Part shown: piece by piece, positions 1 through 7,472 of the stretch
How the letters are laid out: each line of letters begins with the position of its first letter
Numbering within the stretch: the first letter of the stretch is position 1
Assembly: GCF_004364325.1 (NCBI RefSeq)
Contig: NZ_SOCP01000032.1
Location: 1-64,000, forward strand
Source: Actinophytocola oryzae
GTDB taxonomy: Bacteria; Actinomycetota; Actinomycetes; Mycobacteriales; Pseudonocardiaceae
Direction of reading: 5' to 3'
DNA: 64,000 bases
Translations under genes and position numbers: made by a program
The notes under the pieces: model-generated
The model's input: the letters and a program-made list of their open reading frames with translations, nothing else
Told to the model about the DNA's origin: nothing
The model's database searches: none

Positions 1-44
1 GTCGCCGCTGGTATCACAGCCTGCGTCTTTGCCTTGTCAGCCAT
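1..44 (-). CDS. N-terminus of an unidentified protein, cut by the window edge
   Basis: On the minus strand an ATG at 44 opens a frame that starts MADKAKTQAVIPAA and runs off the window. A GGAGGG motif lies about 11 bases upstream of the ATG, which is why I take it as a real start. Too little is visible to name a family. The gene is divergent from the membrane protein gene at 485, with the 30-bp repeat array between them. Confidence 0.45.
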   Translation of the reverse strand, partial: MADKAKTQAVIPAA

Positions 45-95
45 CGATGCACTACCCTCCACTTAGGACAGTTACACCGTTATTCTTACACCCCC

Positions 96-335
96 GTACT
101 GAAGGGAGCCTTCGTAACGTTGGCCGTACTGAAGGGAGCCTTCGTAACGTTGGCCGTACTGAAGGGAGCCTTCGTTGCGTTGGCCGTACTGAAGGACGCC
201 TTCGTAACGCTGGGGGTACTGAAGGGAGCCTTCGTTGCGTTGGCCGTACTGAAGGACGCCTTCGTAACGTTGGGCGCACGGTAGGCGACCCTCGTTGCGC
301 TGGGTGTGCTGTGGGAAGCCTTCGGTGCGGGGCGG
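96..335. repeat. 30-bp tandem repeat array, about eight units
   Basis: Eight consecutive 30-base units with exact 30-base spacing start at 96, 126, 156, 186, 216, 246, 276 and 306. The core is GTACTGAAGGGAGCCTTCGT, in which GAAGG and CCTTC form a 5-bp inverted repeat around three variable bases. The first six units are well conserved; the last two have decayed. The period is a multiple of three, so long open frames appear on both strands, repeating RTEGSLRNVG on plus and TKAPFSTAN on minus. I treat those as artefacts. The same unit recurs at 18762-18950. Confidence 0.9.
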
Positions 336-484
336 TCCGGATGGGTCGGCGGGGGAACATCAACTTTCGTCCCGGAAGGCGTAACACCTTCGCGTTGATC
401 TTCGGTTAACAACCGGCGCGTCGGATGCGCGTCCACCAGGTGCAGAGGGCATGGTTGGTCGGGGTCGAGGGGATGGTGTGCGGG

Positions 485-982
485 ATGACGAGGTACGGGG
501 TTCGGCGGGAACCCGGGCAGTGGGCCGCGATGCTGGTGGCCGCGCTGTTCGTGGTGGCCGGGGTGCTCGACATGGCGCCCGGCCTGCTCGACAACCTGGT
601 GCACCTGGCGTTCGGGGCGGTCGGGTTCGGCCTCGCGGGCAGTGCGCGGGGTGCGCACGGCTACCTCATCGGCGGTGGCGTGGTCTACGTCCTGCTGTGG
701 CAGTTCGGCTCCGTCGCGGACCCGGCCATCGTGCCGTTCCACAGCGACGACGTGCTGGTGCACGTGTCCCTGGTGATCAGCATGATCGGCATGGCCATGC
801 TCAGCGGCGGCCGTCGCCGTACGGAGGTGCACGTCGTGCCCGAGGTCGAGTACCGGCTGCCGACCCGCTACGTGCGCCAGCGCGTGGTGCCCAGCCGTCC
901 GCCGGGCCGCGCCGACCGGCGCACGCCCAAGCAGGTGGGCGACGTGCCCAAGCCGCTGGCCGTCCTCGCCTGTCGCGTGTGA
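485..982 (+). CDS. DUF4383-like small membrane protein
   Basis: This 165-residue protein has about four hydrophobic segments (roughly residues 13-30, 35-52, 58-73 and 88-105) followed by a basic, arginine-rich tail. The pattern NLVHLAFGAVGFGLA, then a short loop and a final helix with a conserved VHV, matches the DUF4383 family of actinobacterial membrane proteins of unknown function. I chose the ATG at 485 because GAGGGG lies about 12 bases upstream; ATGs at 425 and 473 are in frame but have poorer signals. The gene ends one base before the stop of the convergent STAS gene. No function is known. Confidence 0.6.
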   Translation: MTRYGVRREPGQWAAMLVAALFVVAGVLDMAPGLLDNLVHLAFGAVGFGLAGSARGAHGYLIGGGVVYVLLWQFGSVADPAIVPFHSDDVLVHVSLVISMIGMAMLSGGRRRTEVHVVPEVEYRLPTRYVRQRVVPSRPPGRADRRTPKQVGDVPKPLAVLACRV

Positions 983-983
983 G

Positions 984-1400
984 CTAGGTGACCATCGCGA
1001 GCATGGCCTCGGACAGGTTGGAGTAGTTCTCGATGCCGTCGATGGTGTCGGTGGCCTTGAGGACCCTGGCCACGGTCAGGCTCGCGATCACGACCGCGAG
1101 CCGCTGGCCGGCCGCCCTGGCTGTCTCGGTCGCGTCCAGGAGCGCCCGCACACCGGCGGCAGCGCAGTAGGTCACGCCGGTGAGGTCCACGACCACCGCC
1201 GGGGCCTCGCGTTCCCGCAGGTCGTCGAGCACGTTGACGAGGGTGGGCACGGTCAGCAGGTCGACCTCGCCTGCCACCCGGCACACGTAGAGGTCGGGAT
1301 TGTGTCGAACGACCTTGACCTGTAAACGCCGGTCGATGATCCGCTGCACGTCCGGTGACTGCGTACGCATGGCAGGAAGACGGTCTGGGTCTTTCCCCAT
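984..1400 (-). CDS. STAS-domain anti-sigma factor antagonist-like protein
   Basis: This 138-residue protein is a single STAS domain covering about residues 30-130. It contains the typical core strand VAGEVDLLTV and the pattern VVVDLTGVTYCAAAG. STAS proteins of this kind bind anti-sigma kinases and are switched by phosphorylation of a serine in a D-S-S-G motif. Here that motif reads C-A-A-A-G (about residues 79-83), so the usual phosphorylation site is absent. The start at 1400 has a GGGAGAG ribosome-binding site 5-6 bases upstream; the longer frame to 1604 lacks one. No sigma factor or anti-sigma factor is nearby. Confidence 0.8.
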   Translation of the reverse strand: MGKDPDRLPAMRTQSPDVQRIIDRRLQVKVVRHNPDLYVCRVAGEVDLLTVPTLVNVLDDLREREAPAVVVDLTGVTYCAAAGVRALLDATETARAAGQRLAVVIASLTVARVLKATDTIDGIENYSNLSEAMLAMVT

Positions 1401-1485
1401 GACGTCTCTCCCGCGCGTCGCCCCGGCTGTCGGCAGGGAACCGATTCTAGTCCCGGCCGCGTCGACGGGTGTGATCAGGGGAGGG

Positions 1486-1511
1486 CCGGTGGGGCCGCGC
1501 CGCCCCACCGG
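1486..1511. terminator. GC-rich hairpin in the 5' region of the STAS gene
   Basis: CCGGTGGGG at 1486-1494 pairs perfectly with CCCCACCGG at 1503-1511 around an 8-base loop. It lies between the STAS gene start and the convergent-side terminator of the 2.5-1.6 kb operon. It could be a second terminator for that operon or a leader structure of the STAS gene. No T-run follows. Confidence 0.4.
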
Positions 1512-1574
1512 ACTCAGGTTCGCTTCCACGTCGGCCCCCAGCGGCAATTGCCACCCGTCCAAGAGCGGTACAGA

Positions 1575-1611
1575 ACGTGAGGTGGCCGGGCGAAGCTCGG
1601 CCACCTCACGT
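1575..1611 (-). terminator. Strong 14-bp hairpin at the operon end
   Basis: ACGTGAGGTGGCCG at 1575-1588 pairs perfectly with CGGCCACCTCACGT at 1598-1611 around a 9-base loop. The hairpin overlaps the stop codon (1606-1608) of the minus-strand gene, so it most likely terminates the 2521-1606 operon. Confidence 0.75.
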
Positions 1612-2184
1612 GTGTAGTCGGGCGCGCAGATCCCGCGCCGTGAGGTCGGCGGCGTAGACGGGTGTGCCCGGCTGGAACTTGCGGCCGCCGCGGGCGAGGC
1701 CTCCCGCGTCGACCGCGTCGAAGCCGATCTCCTCCACCAGGGCCATGGCGGCCTTCTTGGCCCTGAGGTGGTCGCCGGAGACCGGGATGCCCCTGCGCCC
1801 GGCGAACCGGTCGCGGTGGGCGTGCTCGCGCAGGTGCTCCCAGCGGATCGCGTTGAACGCCTTCACCACCAGGGCTCCCTGCAGGTGCGCCTGCACGAGC
1901 TCACTGGAGGTGATGCGGTCCTCGTCCAGCTCGCGTATGCGCCCGTCGGTCTCCGAGTCGTAGTTGGTCGTGTCGATCACGGGCTTGCCCGCCACCTCGG
2001 CGACCGGCAGCTCCTGGTAGCGGCTGAACGGGACCGCGACCACCACCACGTCCGCGAAGGCCGCCACCGCCCGGACCGTCCGCGCGATGAGCAGGCCGGA
2101 GAGCGACACGTCGTGCCCCACCAGGGCGAGGTGCCTGCTCAGCGTGGTGCCGACCTGGCCGGCGCCGATGATGCCTATACGCAT
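1606..2184 (-). CDS. NAD(P)-binding reductase, F420H2:NADP oxidoreductase-like, with an internal deletion
   Basis: The protein (192 aa) starts MRIGIIGAGQVG, a Rossmann dinucleotide-binding loop. It continues with DVVVVAVPFSRY and IDTTNYDSE, typical of the NADPH-dependent F420 reductase-like family, whose members usually bind NADP at the first fold. Relatives normally carry a stretch after the second strand (often NSRGPE-like, about 25 residues) that contacts the NADP phosphate. Here the sequence passes directly from GHDVSLSG to LLIARTVRAV, so that segment is missing in frame. The gene follows the DUF2795 gene by one base and is probably cotranscribed with it. Activity is doubtful because of the deletion. 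Confidence 0.7.
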   Translation of the reverse strand: MRIGIIGAGQVGTTLSRHLALVGHDVSLSGLLIARTVRAVAAFADVVVVAVPFSRYQELPVAEVAGKPVIDTTNYDSETDGRIRELDEDRITSSELVQAHLQGALVVKAFNAIRWEHLREHAHRDRFAGRRGIPVSGDHLRAKKAAMALVEEIGFDAVDAGGLARGGRKFQPGTPVYAADLTARDLRARLHT

Positions 2185-2185
2185 G

Positions 2186-2521
2186 TCAGTCCGGCGCCGC
2201 CACGGCGACCACCAGCGGCCGGTGCCTGACGTTCATCGGGATGACCATCCTCCGGTACCGCCTCGGCCTCGGCCGTACGTGCTGGGCGGCGATGATCGCC
2301 GCCGTGACCTCCTCGCGGTCCGCGTAGCGGCGTACCGGCAGGCGGTGCAGCTTCCCCATCGTCACCGAGTCGGCGCCGTACACGGCCGCCTGTGCGATGA
2401 GCTGCCAGCGGAAGGCCGGGAAGGGCAGGTCGCCGAGTACTTGCCTGACGACCTTCTCGTTGTCCAGTTCCTGTTCCGATGTCACCCGTGCAACCCTGGC
2501 CCTGTCAGTTGCCGGAGACAT
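2186..2521 (-). CDS. DUF2795-like protein
   Basis: This 111-residue protein has a central segment (about residues 23-76) reading VVRQVLGDLPFPAF, then an AQAAVYGADS-like stretch and LHRLPVRRYADREEV. This follows the DUF2795 pattern (L-x-x-L-x-F-P-A, then a helix, then a conserved LPxRxY). The function of DUF2795 is unknown. The tail is basic. It is the first gene of a two-gene minus-strand operon with the reductase-like gene, separated by one base. The family assignment rests on pattern memory only. Confidence 0.6.
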   Translation of the reverse strand: MSPATDRARVARVTSEQELDNEKVVRQVLGDLPFPAFRWQLIAQAAVYGADSVTMGKLHRLPVRRYADREEVTAAIIAAQHVRPRPRRYRRMVIPMNVRHRPLVVAVAAPD

Positions 2522-2538
2522 CGGTCAACTGACGTACC

Positions 2539-3243
2539 TCAAAGTCTCGCGGCGGCCGCTCTGTCGAGAATCCACAGCGTGTCGCGTTTTCCGCGCGCAC
2601 CAGCCGCCGGAAGGTCCTCCTCGTTCGCGCCGGCAAGTGCCGCTGCGACGGGTTCGGCCTTCGCGTCCCCAGTGGTCATCAGCCAGACGTCGGTCGCCCG
2701 GCGGATGGTGGGTAGCGTAAGGGATACCCGTGTGGGCGGTGGCTTGGGGCAGTCCCTGACGGCCACGACCGCCCGGCTGGTCTCCTGGACACCGGGGGAA
2801 CCCGGGAAGAGGGACGCGGTGTGCCCCTCCTCGCCGACGCCCAGCAGGCACACGTCGAAGCTCGCCACGTCCTTCAGCAGCACCGCGTACGCCTCGGCCG
2901 CCGCATCCGGGTCGTCGCCGTACTCGCCGTCCGAGGGCGCCATCGGGTGGACCCGCCCCGGCGCGACCGGCACGTGGTCCAGCAACGCCGCTCGGGCCTG
3001 CGTCTCGTTGCGTTCCGGGTCGCCTGCGGGCAGGAACCGTTCGTCGCCCCAGTAGACGTCCAGGGACGACCAGTCGAGCGTGGCCGACCGGAGCGCGGTC
3101 AGGACCGCGATGCCGGTGCGGCCACCCGTGAGCACGACCGAGGCCGTGCCACGCTCGGCCTGGGCCGACGCCAGCGCCGCGGCCAACCGGTCCGCGGTCG
3201 CTGACGCCAGCTCGTCAGGCGTCTCGTAGACGAAGGTGGTCAC
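2539..3243 (-). CDS. pgl: 6-phosphogluconolactonase
   Basis: Hydrolyses 6-phosphogluconolactone to 6-phosphogluconate in the oxidative pentose phosphate pathway. The 234-residue protein has the family hallmarks VVLTGGRTG (about residues 36-44), WGDERFLP (about residue 65) and LLGVGEEGHTASLFPG (about residues 130-145). The start is a GTG whose bases overlap the opcA stop codon (GTGA), implying translational coupling. This GTG gives the normal family length; longer in-frame extensions run through opcA and are not credible. It is the last gene of the tkt-tal-pgi-zwf-opcA-pgl operon. Confidence 0.93.
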   Translation of the reverse strand: MTTFVYETPDELASATADRLAAALASAQAERGTASVVLTGGRTGIAVLTALRSATLDWSSLDVYWGDERFLPAGDPERNETQARAALLDHVPVAPGRVHPMAPSDGEYGDDPDAAAEAYAVLLKDVASFDVCLLGVGEEGHTASLFPGSPGVQETSRAVVAVRDCPKPPPTRVSLTLPTIRRATDVWLMTTGDAKAEPVAAALAGANEEDLPAAGARGKRDTLWILDRAAAARL

Positions 3244-4223
3244 GCGCCGGTCCCGGCCTTGACCTTCTTCGGCTCGGCAGGCTTGCGGGCCGTCGTGCCG
3301 CGACCACCCCGGTCGACCTTGCCGAGCGCCTTGAGGGCCTGCTCGTAGATCTCGTCGGGGTCGAGCCTGCGCAGCTCCTCGGCGATGCAGTCGCGCACCG
3401 CGCGCCTGCCCAGCGCGACCCGCCGCTCCGGCTGGGTCGGCTGCGACAGCGTGCCGACCGAACCGTCCGGGCGGTGGATCTCGATCGTGCCCGACTTGCG
3501 TTCGAGCGTCACCGACACGATCCCGGGGCCCTCCTTGGCCTTCAGCCGCTTCGCGGGCAGCTTCAGACGTGCGGACAGCCACGCCGCCAGCAGCTCGGCG
3601 GAGGGCGAGTCGGCCTCGCCGGACACGGTCGCGGCCGTGACCTTCTCGTAGGGCGGCAGCTCCAGCGCCGCGGACAGCAGCGCACGCCACAGCGTGAGCC
3701 GCGTCCACGCCAGGTCCGTGTCACCGGGCTCGTAGCCCTTGGCGCGGGCCTCCAGCGACCTGGTCGGGCTGCGCTCGGCCGCCGCGTCGGTGATCCGCCG
3801 GGTGGCGAGCCGCCCGATCGGGTCCTTCGCGGGCACCGTGGGTGCCTCGAACGGCCACCACGCCACGATCGGCGCGTCCGGCAGCAGCAGCGGGATCACA
3901 CACGACGCGCCCTCACCGGCCAGCGGCCCGTACAGGCGCAGCACGATGACCTCGCTCGCACCCGCGTCGCCGCCGACCCGGATCTGCGCGTCGAGCCGTG
4001 GCGAGGCCTTCTTCGCCCCCCGCGCCACGACGATCACCCGGCACGGGTGCTCGCGCGACGCGTAGTTGGCCGCGTCGATGACGTCCTCGGTCTTCTCGCT
4101 GTCGTCGGTGACGATCACCAGCGTCAGCACGCGGCCGATGGTGTTGGCGCCGCCCTGCTCACGCAGGTGCACGAGCTTGCTGTTCACCTGCGAGGTAGTG
4201 GTGGCGGGAAGGTCAATAATCAC
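3240..4223 (-). CDS. opcA: Glucose-6-phosphate dehydrogenase assembly protein OpcA
   Basis: OpcA (327 aa) is needed for assembly or activity of glucose-6-phosphate dehydrogenase in cyanobacteria and actinobacteria. Recognisable features are the N-terminal NSKLVHLREQGG, the VVARG segment near residue 65, the APIVAWWPFEAP motif near residue 130 and DLAWTRLTLWRALL near residue 170. The last ~35 residues are lysine- and alanine-rich. Its ATG overlaps the stop of an upstream 40-codon ORF (ATGA) and its own stop overlaps the pgl GTG, so the chain zwf-mini-ORF-opcA-pgl is coupled throughout. Confidence 0.95.
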   Translation of the reverse strand: MIIDLPATTTSQVNSKLVHLREQGGANTIGRVLTLVIVTDDSEKTEDVIDAANYASREHPCRVIVVARGAKKASPRLDAQIRVGGDAGASEVIVLRLYGPLAGEGASCVIPLLLPDAPIVAWWPFEAPTVPAKDPIGRLATRRITDAAAERSPTRSLEARAKGYEPGDTDLAWTRLTLWRALLSAALELPPYEKVTAATVSGEADSPSAELLAAWLSARLKLPAKRLKAKEGPGIVSVTLERKSGTIEIHRPDGSVGTLSQPTQPERRVALGRRAVRDCIAEELRRLDPDEIYEQALKALGKVDRGGRGTTARKPAEPKKVKAGTGA

Positions 4224-4342
4224 GGCGTCTCCTCGCCTGCGGCGCGGTGTCGAATCGCTCCGCAGGCTCCGCTCATGTCGACGCCGGACCGCATGCTCCG
4301 AGACGCCGTTCGTGCCGATTGTTCGCTCGCGAGCTCGCTCAT
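4220..4342 (-). CDS. 40-codon bridging ORF between zwf and opcA
   Basis: The 116-base gap between zwf and opcA is filled by an open frame whose ATG overlaps the zwf stop (ATGA) and whose TGA overlaps the opcA ATG (ATGA). It encodes 40 residues beginning MSELASEQS and ending AAGEETP, rich in Ser, Ala and Arg. The DNA contains a palindromic stretch (GAGCGAGCTCGCGAGC). I recognise no family. It may be a real small protein, or an inserted intergenic element kept open so that ribosomes reach opcA. A 15-of-16 base match to part of it lies between sufC and sufS (31169-31184). Confidence 0.35.
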   Translation of the reverse strand: MSELASEQSARTASRSMRSGVDMSGACGAIRHRAAGEETP

Positions 4343-5871
4343 GGACGCCTCCAGTGACGGCCTGTCCTGGCGAGCATCTGGTCGGCGGACTCGGGGCCCC
4401 ACGTGCCCGCGGGGTACGGGTCCGGCTTGCCGTGCGTCGTCCAGGCCTTCAGGATCGGGTCGAGGATCTCCCAGGACAGCTCGACCTCGTCGTTCTTGGG
4501 GAACAGCGACGGCTCGCCGAGCAGCACGTCCAGGATCAGCCGCTCGTAGGCCTCCGGCGACGACTCGGTGAACGAGTGGCCGTAGCTGAAGTCCATGTTG
4601 ACGTCCCGGACCTCCATGGTGGAGCCGGGCACCTTCGAGCCGAACCGCATGGTCACGCCCTCGTCCGGCTGGACCCGGAACACGAGTGCGTTCTGACCCA
4701 GCTCCTCGGTCGAGGTGTCGTCGAACGGCAGGTGCGGTGCCCGCTTGAACACCACGGCGATCTCCGTGACGCGCCGGCCGAGCCGCTTGCCGGTACGCAG
4801 GTAGAAGGGAACGCCGGCCCAGCGGCGCGTGTCCACGGCCAGCTCGATCGCCGCGTAGGTCTCGGTCTTGGAGTCCTTGGCGAAGCCGCCCTCCTGCACC
4901 AGACCGGGCACCTTCTGGCCGCCCTGCCAGCCGCCGGAGTACTGGCCGCGCGCGGTCGTCTCCGCGAACGGCAGGACCGGCCGGGTGGCCGCCAGGACCT
5001 TCGCCTTCTCGGCACGGACGGTCTCCGGCCGGAAGGAGACCGGTTCCTCCATGGCGGTCAGCGCGAGCAGTTGCAGCAGATGGTTCTGGATCACGTCGCG
5101 AGCGGCGCCGATGCCGTCGTAGTACCCGGCGCGACCGCCGAGGCCGATGTCCTCGGCCATGGTGATCTGCACGTGGTCGACGTAGTTCGCGTTCCAGATC
5201 GGCTCGAACAGCTGGTTGGCGAACCGGATCGCCATGATGTTCTGGACGGTCTCCTTGCCGAGGTAGTGGTCGATGCGGAACACCGAGTCCTCGGGGAAGA
5301 CGTCGTTCACGGTCTTGTTGAGCTGCTTGGCGCTCGCCAGGTCGTGGCCGAACGGCTTCTCGATCACCACCCGGCGCCACTCGTCGGCCTTCTGGTCGGC
5401 GAGGCCCGTGCGGGCGAGTTGCTGGATGACCTTGGTGAACGCGGCGGGCGGGATCGACAGGTAGAACCCGTGGTTGCCTGCCGTGCCGCGTTCGTCGTCG
5501 AGGTCCTTGATGCACTTCGCCAGGTTGTCGAAGGCCTGGTCGTCGTCGAAGGAGCCCTGCACGAAGCGGCAGCCCTCGGCGAGCCGGTCCCAGACCTCCT
5601 GGCGGAACGGCGTGCGCGCGTGCTCCTTGACGGCGTCGTGCACGACCTGACCGAAGTCCTCGTCGGCCCAGTCGCGACGGGCGAAGCCGACCAGAGAGAA
5701 ACCGGGTGGCAGCAGCCCCCGGTTCGCCAGGTCGTAGATCGCCGGCATGAGCTTCTTGCGGGACAGGTCACCGGTCACCCCGAAGATCACCAGGCCGCAA
5801 GGCCCGGCGATCCTCGGAAGACGCTTGTCCCTCGGATCACGCAATGGGTTCTGCCAAGTGCGTGTTGTCAC
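4339..5871 (-). CDS. zwf: Glucose-6-phosphate 1-dehydrogenase
   Basis: Oxidises glucose 6-phosphate to 6-phosphogluconolactone with NADP, the entry step of the oxidative pentose phosphate pathway. The 510-residue protein has the nucleotide-binding loop GVTGDLSRKKLMP near residue 30 and the active-site signature RIDHYLGKE near residue 200, both intact. The start is a GTG (MTTRTWQNPLRDP) overlapping the stop of pgi as GTGA, and it gives the standard family length. Downstream it is coupled to the mini-ORF and opcA. Confidence 0.96.
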   Translation of the reverse strand: MTTRTWQNPLRDPRDKRLPRIAGPCGLVIFGVTGDLSRKKLMPAIYDLANRGLLPPGFSLVGFARRDWADEDFGQVVHDAVKEHARTPFRQEVWDRLAEGCRFVQGSFDDDQAFDNLAKCIKDLDDERGTAGNHGFYLSIPPAAFTKVIQQLARTGLADQKADEWRRVVIEKPFGHDLASAKQLNKTVNDVFPEDSVFRIDHYLGKETVQNIMAIRFANQLFEPIWNANYVDHVQITMAEDIGLGGRAGYYDGIGAARDVIQNHLLQLLALTAMEEPVSFRPETVRAEKAKVLAATRPVLPFAETTARGQYSGGWQGGQKVPGLVQEGGFAKDSKTETYAAIELAVDTRRWAGVPFYLRTGKRLGRRVTEIAVVFKRAPHLPFDDTSTEELGQNALVFRVQPDEGVTMRFGSKVPGSTMEVRDVNMDFSYGHSFTESSPEAYERLILDVLLGEPSLFPKNDEVELSWEILDPILKAWTTHGKPDPYPAGTWGPESADQMLARTGRHWRRP

Positions 5872-7466
5872 CTGGAGACCTCCTGGAGAGCCTTGACCAG
5901 GTGCGCGAGTCCGGCGGCCCGGTCGGTGAGGTGCAGCCGCAGCACCGGGCGGCCGTGGTCGGCGAGGACCTGGCCGTCGCCGAGGGCCTGCGCGAGCTGC
6001 AGCGTGCCGAGTGTGTAGGGCCGGTCCGGCACCGTGAGGTCGTCGTCGACCGCGCCGGTCAGCTGTAGGTAGGCACCGTTCTGGTGCCCGCCCTTGTGGT
6101 ACTGCCCTGTCGAGTGCAGGAACCTGGGGCCCCACCCGAACGTGGTCTGCCTGCCGGTGATGCGGGTGATCTCCGGCCGCAGCACGACCGCCGACGCGTC
6201 GGCCAGCCGGTCGAGGTAGGCCTGCACGGAGACGTAGCCGAACTCGGGGACGGCGTCGAAGAAGGCACGCAGCGCGGCGGTGAGCGTCTGCTCGGCGGGT
6301 ACGAGACCCTCCGGCGCGTGTACCTCGACGGTGCCGTCCACAAAGGTAGGTTTCGCCGGTTCGGATGTCGGTGCGTCCAGAAGGGACCGGGCCGCCTTCT
6401 TGGCCGCCTCGACGTCCGGCTGGTCGAACGGGTCGATGCCGAGCAGTCGCCCGACGATCGCGGTCGCGTACTCCCACAACAGCATCAGCTCGCCGAGACT
6501 GCCCGAGGTGGACAGTCCCGTCCCGACGTTCTCGCCGATCGCGACCGGGGTGGCGTCCTGGCCCGCGTCGGCGAAGCCGGGTGCGTCCGCGTTCTCCACG
6601 ACCACCGGCAGCAACCCGGTGCCCTGCTTGCCGGTCGACTCGGCGATCAGCTGCTCGACCCAGTCGCCGAAGCCCCTGATGCCCGAGCCGGTGTCGGCGA
6701 AGACGACCTTCTCCGCGCCGCGCGCGTGTGCCCCGCCCAGTGCCGAGGCGAGGAACAGCGCCGGGTTGTCCTCGCTGTCCTGCGCCAGCTTCGGCGCGAT
6801 CGACGACGCCTCGTCGAGCAGCGCGCCGATGTCGGCACCCGCGAGACCGGCGGGCACGAGCCCGAACGCCGTCAGCGCCGAGTAGCGGCCGCCGACGTTC
6901 GGGTCGGCCGTGAACACGCGCCGGTAGCCCGCCTCCCTGGCCGAGGCCTCCAGCGGCGAGCCGGGGTCGGTCACCACGATGATGCGTGACGCGGCGTCGA
7001 TCCCGTTGTCCGTGAACGCCTTCTCGAAGATCCGGCGGTGGCTGTCGGTCTCCACGGTCGACCCGGACTTGGACGACACGACCAGCATCGTCGCGGACAG
7101 GTCGCCCTCGAGCGCGTCGGCCACCTGTCCGGGGTCGGTGGTGTCGAGCACGGTCAGCGGCACGCCCGCGGTGTTGGTGATGACCTCCGGCGCGAGCGAC
7201 GAGCCGCCCATGCCCGCGAGCACCACGCGGTTGACGCCCTCGGCGTTCATCGTCGACCGCAGCGCCTCGATCTCACCACGCAGCGGGCGGGAGGTCTCGT
7301 GCAGTTTCGTCCACGCGAGGCGGATGCTCGCCTCGGACTCGGCCTCCGGGCCCCACAGGGTGGGATCTCCGGCAGTGAGCTTGCTGGCGACCTGCTCGGC
7401 CACCAGCCGCTCGACGAGGGGAGCGGCTTCCTCGCGGAGCCGCTCGTCCCCCCAAACCTCTGTCAT
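5868..7466 (-). CDS. pgi: Glucose-6-phosphate isomerase
   Basis: Interconverts glucose 6-phosphate and fructose 6-phosphate. The 532-residue protein has two SIS-type sugar-isomerase folds with SSKSGSTVET (about residues 131-140) and the C-terminal catalytic region GDWVEQLIAESTGKQGTG (about residues 267-284), which holds the conserved E-S-T-G-K. This is the divergent actinobacterial isomerase type found inside pentose phosphate operons. It sits 6 bases after tal and overlaps zwf by 4 bases, so glycolytic and pentose phosphate carbon meet in one transcript. Confidence 0.9.
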   Translation of the reverse strand: MTEVWGDERLREEAAPLVERLVAEQVASKLTAGDPTLWGPEAESEASIRLAWTKLHETSRPLRGEIEALRSTMNAEGVNRVVLAGMGGSSLAPEVITNTAGVPLTVLDTTDPGQVADALEGDLSATMLVVSSKSGSTVETDSHRRIFEKAFTDNGIDAASRIIVVTDPGSPLEASAREAGYRRVFTADPNVGGRYSALTAFGLVPAGLAGADIGALLDEASSIAPKLAQDSEDNPALFLASALGGAHARGAEKVVFADTGSGIRGFGDWVEQLIAESTGKQGTGLLPVVVENADAPGFADAGQDATPVAIGENVGTGLSTSGSLGELMLLWEYATAIVGRLLGIDPFDQPDVEAAKKAARSLLDAPTSEPAKPTFVDGTVEVHAPEGLVPAEQTLTAALRAFFDAVPEFGYVSVQAYLDRLADASAVVLRPEITRITGRQTTFGWGPRFLHSTGQYHKGGHQNGAYLQLTGAVDDDLTVPDRPYTLGTLQLAQALGDGQVLADHGRPVLRLHLTDRAAGLAHLVKALQEVSR

Positions 7467-7472
7467 GCCTTC

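Noticed and set aside
96-335. CRISPR array
   Set aside because: Units are tandem with no variable spacers between them, and no cas genes are present in the window.
29-409. Open frames on both strands through the 30-bp repeats
   Set aside because: The period is a multiple of three, so any frame without a stop in one unit stays open through all. The products are pure repeat peptides and no ribosome-binding site supports them.
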